DNA of 64,000 nt from Alphaproteobacteria bacterium (GTDB taxonomy: Bacteria > Pseudomonadota > Alphaproteobacteria > Rhodobacterales > Rhodobacteraceae): NCBI GenBank assembly GCA_030433335.1, contig JAUILL010000002.1:1-64000 (forward strand). Reading direction: 5' to 3'. Position numbers and translations under genes: made by a program. Positions 1 through 7,725 of this stretch are shown in pieces. The stretch's first letter is position 1. Each line of letters begins with the position of its first letter. Below the pieces are notes generated by a model. That model saw nothing but the letters and a program-made list of their open reading frames with translations. It was not told where the DNA came from and searched no databases.

Positions 1-373
1 AAACTAGCGAAGATCCTTCCCGCAGCGCAGCAACCGCGAAACGCCTGACAAGAAAGGCGCTCGCGCTATGTTCAGGCGTCGGTATTCTGCGCCGGCGAAC
101 GGGTGTTTTTCCATGGAACGGCGGAAAGCGGCCGTTCGCTGCGACGGCGATCCGATCACCGTTCAAGGGTGGAAGCCGACATTGGGGTCTGCATCCATGA
201 GCAGTAGAACACGAAGCCGGCCACTCCGATGTGCCAAAAAACAGAGCTCGTGAAGGGATACGAGCGTTTCCTGCCGACGCCGCACCCGCCAGAGCGTACT
301 GCATTCTGCTCAAATTCTTGCGCCACAGATCGCCCGAGCCTATTGTTCAAGGATTATCGTTAAAAAATAGGCT
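1..373. other. Left-edge intergenic stretch, no gene seen
   Basis: I see no convincing gene before the LysE-like gene. From about 118 onward the DNA matches 5462-5718 closely, so this is the upstream part of the long duplication. The first ~115 bases have no match that I can see elsewhere in the window. The final ~20 bases before the start are A/T-rich and could hold a promoter, but no clear -35/-10 pair stands out. Confidence 0.5.
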
Positions 374-1159
374 ATGCACATGGAGAGTTTCTCACTTTAC
401 CTACCTGGTATTCTATTGTCATACGGCGCATTTCTTTTGGCAGTCGCCAGTCCCGGCCCAGCGATGCTCGCGATCCTCGGGACTTCAATGGCGTCCGGGC
501 GCACCGCTGGGATGGGCTTGGCGGCAGGGGTGGTCATCGGCTCCATGACTTGGGGCGTTCTGACTGCTGTCGGTCTATCATCTCTCTTGGCGGCTTACGC
601 TTCGGCTCTTTTTGCAATCAAGGTGTTTGGTGGCCTCTATCTCCTCTGGCTCGCTTACAAGGCATTCCGTTCGGCAGCCGCTTCACATGACATGGACACT
701 GCTCGGGCAGCGCAACGTCAGCCTAACGCGTGGGCTCATGTCAAACGGGGCTATGTTCTGGCGATGACGAACCCCAAGTCTGTTTTGACCTGGATCGCTG
801 TGATTTCGCTCGGCCTTGCGCCAGAAGCGCCTTTCTGGGTTGCAGCCTTGATCGTGGGCGGGACGATCATTCTATCGGCGGTCGTCAACCTCTCCTATGC
901 TTTGGCTTTCTCTACCCCGTTCATGGTCGGCCTCTATGGCCGCGCAAGGCGGGGCATCCAAGCAGCGCTGGGCGCATTCTTCGCATTTGCAGGCCTACGG
1001 CTGCTAGCTGACCGGACCTGACTGGCAGGAGGCGCTGTGTTTTAGCTCTCATTGCGAGAACCGAGAAGTCTAGGGATAGAATACATGCGGATGTTTCAGG
1101 TGGACGCGTTTGGCGACAGGGTCTTCTCTGGGAACCCTGCGGCTGTACTGGTGCTTGAT
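118..1159. repeat. Long direct repeat, copy A (lysE-phzF unit, decayed)
   Basis: About 1.04 kb that matches 5462-6504 in the same orientation, with an offset of 5344-5345 bases. It covers the upstream region, the whole LysE-like gene and the first 25 codons of the PhzF-like gene. The match stops abruptly at 1159, where an IS end begins. The two LysE-like proteins differ at about 10 of 215 residues. Divergence and truncation say the duplication is not recent. Confidence 0.9.
374..1021 (+). CDS. LysE/RhtB-family amino-acid exporter, copy 1
   Basis: A 215-residue integral membrane protein of the LysE/RhtB family, which exports amino acids or related small metabolites. Family signs are the N-terminal segment with SPGPAML at about residues 26-32, the NPKSVLTW motif near residues 132-139, and about six hydrophobic segments. 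Length is normal for the family. The start may be Met1 or Met3 (position 380). It is the first gene of a lysE-phzF unit whose second gene is destroyed here. A 95% identical intact copy lies at 5719-6366. The substrate cannot be told from sequence. Confidence 0.85.
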   Translation: MHMESFSLYLPGILLSYGAFLLAVASPGPAMLAILGTSMASGRTAGMGLAAGVVIGSMTWGVLTAVGLSSLLAAYASALFAIKVFGGLYLLWLAYKAFRSAAASHDMDTARAAQRQPNAWAHVKRGYVLAMTNPKSVLTWIAVISLGLAPEAPFWVAALIVGGTIILSAVVNLSYALAFSTPFMVGLYGRARRGIQAALGAFFAFAGLRLLADRT

Positions 1160-1162
1160 TGA
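1085..1162 (+). pseudogene. PhzF-family gene, 5' fragment cut by an IS
   Basis: The first 25 codons of a PhzF-like gene remain, beginning MRMFQVDAFGDRVFSGNPAA. They match the start of the intact gene at 6430 with one change (A to G at residue 10). After codon 25 (Asp) the sequence changes to the end of an insertion sequence, whose first three bases supply a stop codon. About 90% of the gene, including the catalytic Glu, is gone, so this copy cannot work. Confidence 0.9.
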
Positions 1163-1281
1163 TCAGCCCCACCTGGATGGTCCAATTTGATTGTTAGTGT
1201 ATGACTGGCCTTGGGTCCATCTGGATGATGGTTTCCGGGGCCGGAGGGCGGTAGCCCAGAGCCTTATGCGGTTGCTCGCGC
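1160..1281 (-). mobile_element. IS3-family insertion sequence remnant (3' end)
   Basis: Read on the minus strand, 1194-1280 encodes REQPHKALGYRPPAPETI followed by about ten more residues and a stop. This is the characteristic C-terminus of an IS3-type DDE transposase. The DNA after the stop runs into an end beginning TGATCAGCCCCACC on the plus strand, at the exact point where the PhzF copy breaks. Only the last ~29 codons and one terminus survive. The rest of the element, and the other side of the phzF gene, were lost in a deletion that joins it to the NUDIX region. Confidence 0.8.
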
Positions 1282-1300
1282 TTTGCTGTAAGCATTCTGC

Positions 1301-1756
1301 ATGAGCTCATGGCGTCCTGCATCCAGAATACGACTCAAGGCGTTAGGCCTGCACTGGCGCGATGGTCGGCTTCTCGCAGCTGAAGTTCTCGATGACGCTA
1401 GGCGTGTGAAGGGCGTGCGACCTCTCGGTGGAACAGTCGAGTTTGGCGAAACGGTAGAGACTGCGGTTGTTCGAGAGTTTCTAGAGGAACTAGTAAACAC
1501 GGTGAAAGTTGTTTCACCTTCTACGTTCATGGAGAACATTTTCGTTCATGAAGGCAGTCTCGGGCATGAGATTGTTGCGATCTTAGACGTGTCTTTTCCG
1601 CCCAACACCTTTGTCGCGGAAGAGCGCATCCAATTCACTGAAGACAGTGGGACCACCTGCTTCGCGGAATGGTTCTCTCTGGATAGCTTAGATCTTTTAA
1701 ACGGCCCGGAGCTTTATCCTTCGGGACTGAAAGAGCACCTTCTCGGGAAAGGCTGA
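1301..1756 (+). CDS. NUDIX hydrolase
   Basis: A 151-residue NUDIX-fold protein; the family hydrolyses nucleoside diphosphates linked to another group. The Nudix box is complete at about residues 43-65: GGTVEFGETVETAVVREFL then EEL, which fits G-x5-E-x7-REUxEE, so the metal-binding glutamates are present. The rest resembles short NUDIX proteins with no extra domain. It sits directly beside an IS remnant with no partner gene. The start at 1301 lacks a strong ribosome-binding site, and the deletion boundary at about 1281 may have removed the original promoter. The substrate is unknown. Confidence 0.75.
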   Translation: MSSWRPASRIRLKALGLHWRDGRLLAAEVLDDARRVKGVRPLGGTVEFGETVETAVVREFLEELVNTVKVVSPSTFMENIFVHEGSLGHEIVAILDVSFPPNTFVAEERIQFTEDSGTTCFAEWFSLDSLDLLNGPELYPSGLKEHLLGKG

Positions 1757-1761
1757 ACGGC

Positions 1762-2062
1762 AGCTCCGTCCGCACTGCCGACCTCGGGTCGTTGGAAATT
1801 CTGCAGCGGGAATGAGTAGCCGCTTAGATGACGCCGCTGTGCCGCGCATACAGTGGCCTCAAACGGCACGAATGGGCTGGAAGTAACGATGCCGCAATCA
1901 GCGGGGTTCATCGTCAGATATCTGGCTCACGCTCAAGCTAGATTGTTTCGAAGCACCAACCGCCCTTGCCGCCCGCAAACAACCACAAAACACGCGTATA
2001 TTTCTCTTGACAGGCCTTGCGCACGCTTTTGGTTTCGTTTGCGCATTCATCGGGTTTTTCTG
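1762..2062. repeat. 300-bp direct repeat R1
   Basis: About 300 bp that match 9777-10077 in the same orientation, offset 8015 bases, at roughly 93% identity by eye. It ends 39 bases before the GGGTT core of the split tRNA, and R2 ends 41 bases before the matching core. A third, shorter and diverged copy of its first part is at 8164-8232. A minus-strand reading frame starting MNPADCGIVTSSPFVPFEAT is open in both copies but runs into unrelated tails, so I do not call it a gene. Confidence 0.85.
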
Positions 2063-2079
2063 TCTACAACTGCGGGCGG

Positions 2080-2105
2080 TGGCGAGCCGTGGAGGACTCG
2101 AACCC
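2080..2105 (-). pseudogene. tRNA-Arg(UCU), 3' fragment (attL side)
   Basis: On the minus strand this reads T-loop TTCGAGT, T-stem CCTCC, acceptor ACGGCTC, discriminator G and CCA. No 5' half exists beside it. The missing half is at 10118-10174: acceptor GGGCCGT pairs with ACGGCTC over all seven positions (one G-U), and T-stem GGGGG pairs with CCTCC (one G-U). It is therefore the 3' end of one tRNA gene split by the inserted element. Confidence 0.88.
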
Positions 2106-2116
2106 TTATCTTAACC
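2106..2116 (-). other. Left attachment arm
   Basis: Minus-strand GGTTAAGATAA immediately 5' of the GGGTT core. It is the inverted partner of 10106-10116 (plus-strand GGTTAAAATAA), matching at 10 of 11 positions. Such paired arms around a short overlap are typical binding sites of tyrosine recombinases. That role is inferred. Confidence 0.65.
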
Positions 2117-2380
2117 AGCTACCTCCAAGGCGGCGCTGCCGAGACATTCTCTGCGCTTTCTTCTTCTTAGTGCTTTAGGGCTGTTGCCACCGCAACCTAC
2201 TATGAGCATGACGTTTTTTGCCTTCTGAAGTGCTACTCCAAAAGATGCATTGCATCTCTTCTTGTCCATTTGCGCGACAAGTTAATACTTACTTCGGCAG
2301 GAAATAACCCATGCCTCCTCCGAGCAAGGAAAGGTGCTTTCCACTGAAATTGTGATCTGCTACACACGCTTTGTGGGTAT
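2117..2380. other. Element left-end spacer, nothing identified
   Basis: Between the left arm and the intact tRNA I see no gene, repeat or terminator. It presumably holds the promoter of the tRNA, but no clear -35/-10 pair stands out. Confidence 0.4.
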
Positions 2381-2457
2381 GGCCCCGTAGCTCAACTGGA
2401 TAGAGCAGCTGACTTCTAATCAGCAGGTTGAGGATTCGAGTTCTTCCGGGGTCGCCA
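2381..2457 (+). tRNA. tRNA-Arg(UCU), intact, carried by the element
   Basis: A complete cloverleaf: acceptor GGCCCCG/CGGGGTC, D-stem GCTC/GAGC, anticodon stem GCTGA/TCAGC with loop CTTCTAA (anticodon TCT at 2415-2417), T-stem GAGGA/TCTTC with loop TTCGAGT, discriminator G and an encoded CCA. It reads AGA (and possibly AGG) codons. Its stems differ from those of the split host tRNA-Arg(UCU), so it is not a duplicate of it. It lies about 265 bp inside the element and probably replaces the gene that integration destroyed. Confidence 0.95.
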
Positions 2458-2631
2458 CACCTTCACCTTTTTGTAGAGAGAGCATATGAGTGCGCGAAAC
2501 GGCCATTCTTGTTGCGCACTGTGTCAATATTTTTTTGTTTCTTCTGCGCCAATATATTGCAAGATATTGATTAATAATAAATTATTGGTGCGTTGTGATG
2601 CGTTGACTGCTGGCGGTACAGAAGAGGCTGA
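2458..2631. other. AT-rich spacer after the tRNA
   Basis: The stretch from about 2520 to 2600 is far richer in A/T than its surroundings, which suggests foreign origin or a promoter/origin-like region. The 61-codon frame starting at 2486 has no protein-like features, and I do not call it a gene. Confidence 0.4.
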
Positions 2632-2820
2632 GCAGCCGACAAACTCGAATGTGGGGATGGTTGGTCGCTAGAAGTTGTAACTGGAGACGGGACATCGATC
2701 GTTCAGGACGATTTTCCGAAGACGATCGAGCCGAATTCAAGAGGCAATAAGGACTATTCGCAGGAAGGTGCAATTACCTTCGCCAATGGTGTTTCAGACA
2801 TCATCCCGTTCAAGCGGTAG
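2632..2820 (+). pseudogene. 3' remnant of an unidentified gene
   Basis: An open frame of 62 codons runs from a stop at 2629-2631 to TAG at 2818-2820 and has no start codon. The peptide looks protein-like: it contains DGWSLEVVTGDGTSIV and ends GVSDIIPFKR. A strong terminator follows 12 bases after the stop, as for a real gene end. I therefore read it as the C-terminal part of a gene whose front was lost, at or near the AT-rich stretch. I do not recognise the family. Confidence 0.45.
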
Positions 2821-2832
2821 GGAACGGCCCAG

Positions 2833-2868
2833 AGCCGCCATTGTAAACCCATGCGGCGAATGGCGGCT
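2833..2868 (+). terminator. Rho-independent terminator
   Basis: Perfect 10-bp stem AGCCGCCATT / AATGGCGGCT with a 16-base loop, followed by TTTT on the plus strand. It ends the broken gene at 2632-2820. There is no T-run on the minus strand, so it does not serve proC well. Confidence 0.75.
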
Positions 2869-2899
2869 TTTAGGTTCGATAGCAGTCTGGACGACTGGG

Positions 2900-3694
2900 T
2901 CAGTCCAGCCCTAATTCGACGGCGCGGTTGCGGCAGGCGGTCATAGCCTTTGCGATAACCGCCCCGAAGCCGTTCTCTTGCAAAGCCTCAATGGCCGCGT
3001 GGGTGGTCCCATTGGGGGACGTGACGCGGCCCCTTAGGTCTTCTGGTGCGTCGCCTTGAGATGCCATGGTGGCAGCGCCGAGTGCCGTCTGAAGTGTCAG
3101 CGCCTTGGCATCCTCAGGAGACAAACCGAGGGCGGTTCCGGCACGGATCATCTCCTCGATCATGAGGAAATAGTAAGCGGGGCCGCTGCCCGACACGGCC
3201 GTGATTGCATCCAGAAGCTCTTCGCGATCGACGGTGACGCAAATGCCGAAGGCTTCAATGATCGCTCGCGCCATCACACGTTGTGCTTCGCTTACGTATT
3301 CGTTCACAAACAGACCCGTGGCCCCAAGCCCCAGCAGTGCGGGTGTGTTAGGCATGGTCCGTGCAATGGCCACAGGGCCAAAGAGGTCTGCGAGGGATTC
3401 AATCGTGACACCTGCGGCGATGCTGATGATCAGCTTGCCGGACAGATCATCATCGATCTGTTTGGCCACAGCGGCAATCGCCTGAGGTTTTACAGCCAAC
3501 ACGATGATGTCTGCGGCAACAGCGTCGGCCGCATCGTCTGTTGTGTGGACGCCATGCTCGCGTGCGAGCCCGTCCCTCTGGCGCGCATTCGGATCAACAA
3601 CCGTGATCCGACGCGGCTCCCATCCCCTTGCCACCAAGCCTCCGATGATGGTCAACGCCATATTGCCGCCGCCGATGAATGCAATCTTCTCCAT
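2900..3694 (-). CDS. proC: Pyrroline-5-carboxylate reductase
   Basis: ProC reduces 1-pyrroline-5-carboxylate to proline with NAD(P)H in the cytoplasm. The 264-residue protein has the N-terminal Rossmann motif FIGGGNMA (about residues 6-13), the MPNTPALLGLGATG segment in the middle, and the conserved VSGSGPAYYF and SPNGTTHAAIEALQ blocks in the C-terminal dimer domain. Length is normal. It follows the alcohol dehydrogenase gene after 3 bases, so the two are probably co-transcribed. Being cargo on a mobile element, it may be a second proC in the genome. A role in degrading or recycling a cyclic imine made by its neighbour is possible but unproven. Confidence 0.9.
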   Translation of the reverse strand: MEKIAFIGGGNMALTIIGGLVARGWEPRRITVVDPNARQRDGLAREHGVHTTDDAADAVAADIIVLAVKPQAIAAVAKQIDDDLSGKLIISIAAGVTIESLADLFGPVAIARTMPNTPALLGLGATGLFVNEYVSEAQRVMARAIIEAFGICVTVDREELLDAITAVSGSGPAYYFLMIEEMIRAGTALGLSPEDAKALTLQTALGAATMASQGDAPEDLRGRVTSPNGTTHAAIEALQENGFGAVIAKAMTACRNRAVELGLD

Positions 3695-3697
3695 GGC

Positions 3698-4732
3698 TCA
3701 GAAACTCGTGATCACGGTTGCGCCGATGGACTGGAACTTGTCCATGTTTATCAGGGCCTCGGGCGCTTGCTCCAGGCTGATCTTGTCGCCGACCAGCCGC
3801 GCGGGGTCGAGCTTGCCGTTTTTGACCATATCCAGCATCGCATCATACCGATGCGCCTGCATACCATGAGAGCCGAGCAGCTCGATCTCCTGGCCGACAA
3901 TCTTGGCCATCGGCACCGCAGGGGTCGCGTGATCGCCCAGCATGAGGCCGACCTGAATATGTTTGCCCCGTGGCCGCAGACAGAGAATGGAGTTGGTCAT
4001 CGTCGCCGGATGCCCAAGCGCGTCGAGCGAGACATGAGCGCCGCCTTTGGTGAGCTCCTTGATCGCTTCGACCACATCGACCTTGCCATCAATGGCCGCG
4101 ACCGCGCCAAGGTCTTTGGCCAGCGCCAGTTTACCTGGATCAAGGTCCACCCCGATGACATTCGCCCCAGCCGCACTGGCGATCATAACCGCCGACAGAC
4201 CGACGCCGCCGCAGCCATGCACGACGACCCACTGACCCGCGCTCACCTTGCCCTGGTCAATAACGGCGCGGAACGACGTGGCGAACCGGCACCCCAGACT
4301 TGCGGCTGTGGCGAAATCCATTGTCTCGGGCAAAGCGACCACGTTCAGGTCGGCCTGATGGATTGGCACATATTCCGCGAAGCTGCCCCAATGGGTGAAA
4401 CCGGGTTGTTCCTGATGCAGGCACACCTGCTGATGACCGGCGTGGCATTCATTGCATGACCCGCAGCCGCAAATGAACGGCACGGTGACCCGATCGCCGA
4501 CCTTCCAGTTCCTCACATCCTTGCCGACGGCCTCGACGACGCCGGCCAGTTCATGGCCGGGGATGTGCGGCAGGTCGATGCCGCTGTCGTGCCCCATCCA
4601 GCCGTGCCAATCGCTGCGGCAGACGCCGGTGGCCTCGACCTTGAGGACCACACCATGCGGTTCGGGTGTTGGGTCCGCGACAGTCACGACTTTCGGTGCT
4701 TCTTGGAATTTCTCGAACAGGACAGCTTTCAT
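3698..4732 (-). CDS. Zinc-dependent alcohol dehydrogenase (MDR family)
   Basis: A medium-chain dehydrogenase of 344 residues. The catalytic zinc site is visible ([10 protein letters not shown] near residue 37 and GHELAGVV near residue 60), as is the structural zinc loop with four cysteines ([17 protein letters not shown], about 89-105). The NAD-binding motif is [13 protein letters not shown] near residue 170, and VIGVDLD suggests preference for NAD over NADP. It is the first gene of an adh-proC pair and faces a divergent Lrp-type regulator across 140 bp. The substrate is unknown. An alcohol or amino-alcohol whose aldehyde product leads toward proline metabolism would fit the partner. Confidence 0.85.
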   Translation of the reverse strand: MKAVLFEKFQEAPKVVTVADPTPEPHGVVLKVEATGVCRSDWHGWMGHDSGIDLPHIPGHELAGVVEAVGKDVRNWKVGDRVTVPFICGCGSCNECHAGHQQVCLHQEQPGFTHWGSFAEYVPIHQADLNVVALPETMDFATAASLGCRFATSFRAVIDQGKVSAGQWVVVHGCGGVGLSAVMIASAAGANVIGVDLDPGKLALAKDLGAVAAIDGKVDVVEAIKELTKGGAHVSLDALGHPATMTNSILCLRPRGKHIQVGLMLGDHATPAVPMAKIVGQEIELLGSHGMQAHRYDAMLDMVKNGKLDPARLVGDKISLEQAPEALINMDKFQSIGATVITSF

Positions 4733-4801
4733 GGCAGGATCTTTCGGTTGTGAGGTCTGTTTGAGACGAAGCTACCGAATGGGTGTGAAATTACCTTGCC
4801 A

Positions 4802-4834
4802 TTCTGCCCCTATAGGCAAATATTTGGGGCAGAA
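4802..4834. promoter_or_regulatory. Putative Lrp operator between adh and lrp
   Basis: A perfect 9-bp inverted repeat, TTCTGCCCC (4802-4810) and GGGGCAGAA (4826-4834), with an A/T-rich 15-base spacer. It lies in the divergent promoter region, 39 bases before the regulator's start. Size and spacing suit a dimeric Lrp/AsnC protein controlling both its own gene and adh-proC. The function is inferred from position and symmetry. Confidence 0.65.
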
Positions 4835-4872
4835 ATCCCTACGCTTGAAAAGATGATGAGAGGACTCTTTCC

Positions 4873-5337
4873 ATGTCAGGCATCGACACAGTCAACGCTC
4901 AGATTCTCGAACTGCTTCAAAGCGACGGGCGCATGACCAACGCCAAACTGGCCGAGCACCTGAATATGAGCGAAACGCCATGTTGGCGGCGGCTCAAGAA
5001 ACTGGAAGAGGCGGGCATCATCGAGGGCTACCAAGCCCAGCTCAATCGGCGAAAGCTGGGGCTCGGGGTCATGGCCTTCGTTCAATTGAGTTGCTCGGAA
5101 CACGATCAAACGGCCACAGCCGAATTTCAACGCATTATCGAGGTGACCCCCAACATCCTCGCCTGCCACAACACCACTGGCGCGGACGATTTCCTTTTGA
5201 TCGTGGTCGCCCGCGATCTGGACGACTACAGCGCCTTCGTTGACAGCACTCTGCGACGCTTGCCTGGCGTGACCAGCATTCGGTCCAACCTGTCACTCAA
5301 AGAGATGAAGGCTTCAAGCAAACTGCCTGTGCGTTAA
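4873..5337 (+). CDS. Lrp/AsnC-family transcriptional regulator
   Basis: A 154-residue Lrp/AsnC regulator. Residues ~5-60 form the AsnC-type helix-turn-helix (DGRMTNAKLAEHLNMSETPC), followed by a C-terminal RAM ligand-binding domain (about 70-145). Length is normal. Such proteins bind amino acids and regulate transport and catabolic genes. Its position opposite adh-proC and the palindrome between them point to local, amino-acid-responsive control of that pair. The ATG at 4873 follows a purine-rich GAGAGGA. Downstream is a long non-coding gap. Confidence 0.9.
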   Translation: MSGIDTVNAQILELLQSDGRMTNAKLAEHLNMSETPCWRRLKKLEEAGIIEGYQAQLNRRKLGLGVMAFVQLSCSEHDQTATAEFQRIIEVTPNILACHNTTGADDFLLIVVARDLDDYSAFVDSTLRRLPGVTSIRSNLSLKEMKASSKLPVR

Positions 5338-5718
5338 GGAGGTATCGAGCAACTCCCGGCGGCCGAAGCTGCCGTTCGTCCAGGACGCAGCGAATGGCCA
5401 CTCCCCGCCAAATCTACCGAGTCCAATTTGAAATGCGAGCCCCGCCACAGACAATGTAGAAATGGCGGATAGCTGCCGTTCGCTGCGACGGCGATTCGAT
5501 CACCGTTCAAAGGTGAAAGCCGACATTGAGGCCAGCATTCATGATCAGTAGAACACGAAGCCGGCCAATCCGATGTTCCAAAAAACGGAGCTCTTGAAGG
5601 GATAAGAAGGATTCCTGCCGACGCCGCACCTGCCAGAGCCAAACCGCATTCAGTTCAAATTCTTGCGCCACAGATCGCCCAAGCTTATCGTTCAAGGATT
5701 ATCGTTAAAAAATAGGCA
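5338..5718. other. Intergenic stretch with start of duplication copy B
   Basis: No gene is seen. From about 5462 the sequence repeats 118-373. The part 5340-5460 is not matched in copy A. The last bases before the LysE-like start are A/T-rich, as in copy A. Confidence 0.45.
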
Positions 5719-6504
5719 GTGCACATGGAGAGTTTCTCACTTTACCTACCTGGTATTCTATTGTCATACGGCGCATTCCTCTTGGCGGTCGCCAGTCCCG
5801 GTCCGGCGATGCTCGCGATCCTCGGGACTTCAATGTCGTCCGGGCGCCCCGCTGGAATGGGCTTGGCGGCAGGGGTGGTCATCGGCTCGATGACCTGGGG
5901 CATTCTGACTGCTGTCGGTTTATCATCTCTCTTGGCGGCTTACGCTTCGGCACTTTTCGCAATCAAGGTGTTTGGAGGCCTCTATCTCCTCTTCCTCGCT
6001 TACAAGGCATTCCGTTCGGCTGCCGCTTCACATGACATGGACACCACTCGGGCAGCGCAACGTCAACCTAACGCGTGGGCTCATGTCAAACGGGGCTATG
6101 TTCTGGCGATGACGAACCCCAAGTCTGTTTTGACCTGGATCGCTGTGATTTCGCTCGGCATTGGGCCAGAAGCGCCTTTCTGGGTTGCGGCCACGATCGT
6201 GGGCGGGACGATCATTCTATCGGCGATCGTCAACCTTTCCTATGCTTTGGCTTTTTCCACGCCGTTCATGGTCGGCCTCTATGGCCGCGCAAGGCGGGGC
6301 ATCCAAACAGCGCTGGGCGCATTCTTCGCATTTGCAGGCCTACGGCTGCTAGCTGACCGGACCTGAGTAGCAGGAGGCGCTGCGTTTTAGCTCTCATTGC
6401 GAGAACCGAGAAGCCTAAGGATAGAATACATGCGGATGTTTCAGGTAGACGCGTTTGCCGACAGGGTCTTCTCTGGGAACCCTGCGGCTGTACTGGTGCT
6501 TGAT
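5462..6504. repeat. Long direct repeat, copy B (lysE-phzF unit, intact)
   Basis: Matches 118-1159. Here the second gene continues unbroken beyond the repeat end. In copy A, the IS end replaces the sequence following the GTGCTTGAT that ends at 6504 here. Confidence 0.9.
5719..6366 (+). CDS. LysE/RhtB-family amino-acid exporter, copy 2
   Basis: A 215-residue LysE/RhtB-family exporter, 95% identical to the copy at 374-1021. SPGPAML and NPKSVLTW motifs and about six membrane segments are present. Substitutions are mostly conservative (A40S, T44P, W92F and others), so both copies look functional. The annotated start is GTG, where copy A has ATG; the ATG two codons later (5725) may be used. The PhzF-like gene follows after 63 bases in the same direction, which suggests an operon in which one protein modifies a compound and the other exports it. 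Confidence 0.85.
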   Translation: MHMESFSLYLPGILLSYGAFLLAVASPGPAMLAILGTSMSSGRPAGMGLAAGVVIGSMTWGILTAVGLSSLLAAYASALFAIKVFGGLYLLFLAYKAFRSAAASHDMDTTRAAQRQPNAWAHVKRGYVLAMTNPKSVLTWIAVISLGIGPEAPFWVAATIVGGTIILSAIVNLSYALAFSTPFMVGLYGRARRGIQTALGAFFAFAGLRLLADRT

Positions 6505-7224
6505 GAGTGGCTCGATGAGGCGTTGATGCTGTCCATCGCACAGGAGAACAACCTAGCGGAAACCGCATTCACGAAATCCCGGTCGGACGGGACATGGGAT
6601 TTGCGCTGGTTTACGCCCGCTCATGAAGTGGATTTCTGTGGGCATGCGACCTTGGCGACGGCCCATATTCTCTCTTCTGAGCACGGAATTCAGGGCACGA
6701 TGACGTTTCACACCCGGGTCGGCGAATTAAGGGTCGCGCGAGTGGATCCCGGCTATCAGCTAGACGTTCCGGCACTGCCACCAGAACCATTGGATATGCT
6801 GCCGGAAGAGCTGAACGGAGCCTTTACCGATCAGCCCTTCACCATCTTCCGGAACTTCGAAAACCTGTTTGTCGATCTTGGATCAGAAGCCGCTGTGAGG
6901 AGCTTTGTTCCCGACCTCGCAAAGATCGCACGCCTTGGCCCGATCGGTCTCGTGATTACCGGACGCGGGGGTGGTGCCTCTGAAGTGGCTTTCGTCTCAC
7001 GCTACTTCGCTCCGGGCGCGGGTATCCCAGAAGATCCGGTGACAGGCTCAATCCATGCCACACTGGTTCCCTATTGGAGCGATAGGTTGGGCACGACCCA
7101 ACACCGTGCATTTCAAGCGTCCGCGCGCGGCGGTTGGCTCGACTGCGAGCTAAGTGGCGACCGGGTCCTACTGACTGGTCAGGCCGTGACATTTATGGAG
7201 GCCACAGTTCGCTTGCCGCGCTGA
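6430..7224 (+). CDS. PhzF-family isomerase/epimerase-like protein
   Basis: A PhzF-superfamily protein of 264 residues with the two-lobed diaminopimelate-epimerase fold. Visible motifs: FSGNPAAVLVLD near the N-terminus, the catalytic Glu in QENNLAETAF (about residue 46), DFCGHATLATAH (about 72-83) and EDPVTGSIHATLVPYW near residue 205. Family members isomerise or cyclise small acids; only a few have known substrates. I start at ATG 6430 rather than the upstream TTG because 6430 matches the family N-terminus. It forms a unit with the LysE-like exporter upstream. The first 25 codons exist again as a dead fragment at 1085. Confidence 0.85.
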   Translation: MRMFQVDAFADRVFSGNPAAVLVLDEWLDEALMLSIAQENNLAETAFTKSRSDGTWDLRWFTPAHEVDFCGHATLATAHILSSEHGIQGTMTFHTRVGELRVARVDPGYQLDVPALPPEPLDMLPEELNGAFTDQPFTIFRNFENLFVDLGSEAAVRSFVPDLAKIARLGPIGLVITGRGGGASEVAFVSRYFAPGAGIPEDPVTGSIHATLVPYWSDRLGTTQHRAFQASARGGWLDCELSGDRVLLTGQAVTFMEATVRLPR

Positions 7225-7725
7225 TGGGCATCAAGCTCAGGTCGAGTGGCATGGGGAAGGTCAATTTTGCCCCGCGTTTCAAAGTCGCCGCATGTCTCGC
7301 TCAAATGTAACTTTACGGGTTCTCTCCAGACCCACCGCCGACCTAGGTTCGCTGCTCTTGCGTGATCCGCCTACCGTACAGCTGAGACTGCTGCATGAAC
7401 TGAACCTCACCGCAAACTCGGGCTTGAGACCAAAATTTCACGATGTCCTGAAAACGAAGAGCGACGAGCTAAATATGGGAGCTCCAGCAGGCCAAATGGC
7501 CGAGCCTCTTGGTCGGCCACTCTATTGGGCTAAGATCGGTTATGCGAGCCGGAACGGCTAAGTCTGAACAAATCCTAGTAAGTTCGCTTTGGGCCGGATG
7601 CAACGATGGCGTCGATCTGCGATGGCATGCTGATCGCCGTACCCCCACACGTTCGCTTCGAGCCATTGCTACCCTTAGTTGAATGCGGTCTTTGTGCCGA
7701 GAGATGTTTGAAAGCGGAGAGAGCA
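7225..7725. other. 500-bp stretch without a recognised gene
   Basis: A frame of 89 codons (7292-7561, plus strand, ending EPLGRPLYWAKIGYASRNG) is open here, but it has no recognisable motif and no clear ribosome-binding site. I see no repeat or hairpin. It may be decayed coding DNA. Confidence 0.35.

Noticed and set aside
2486-2671. 61-codon frame after the intact tRNA
   Set aside because: Crosses the AT-rich patch and is read in a different frame from the protein-like remnant that follows; no motif.
3056-4459. 467-codon plus-strand frame opposite proC and adh
   Set aside because: Antisense to two clear enzyme genes; no motif, composition typical of a shadow frame.
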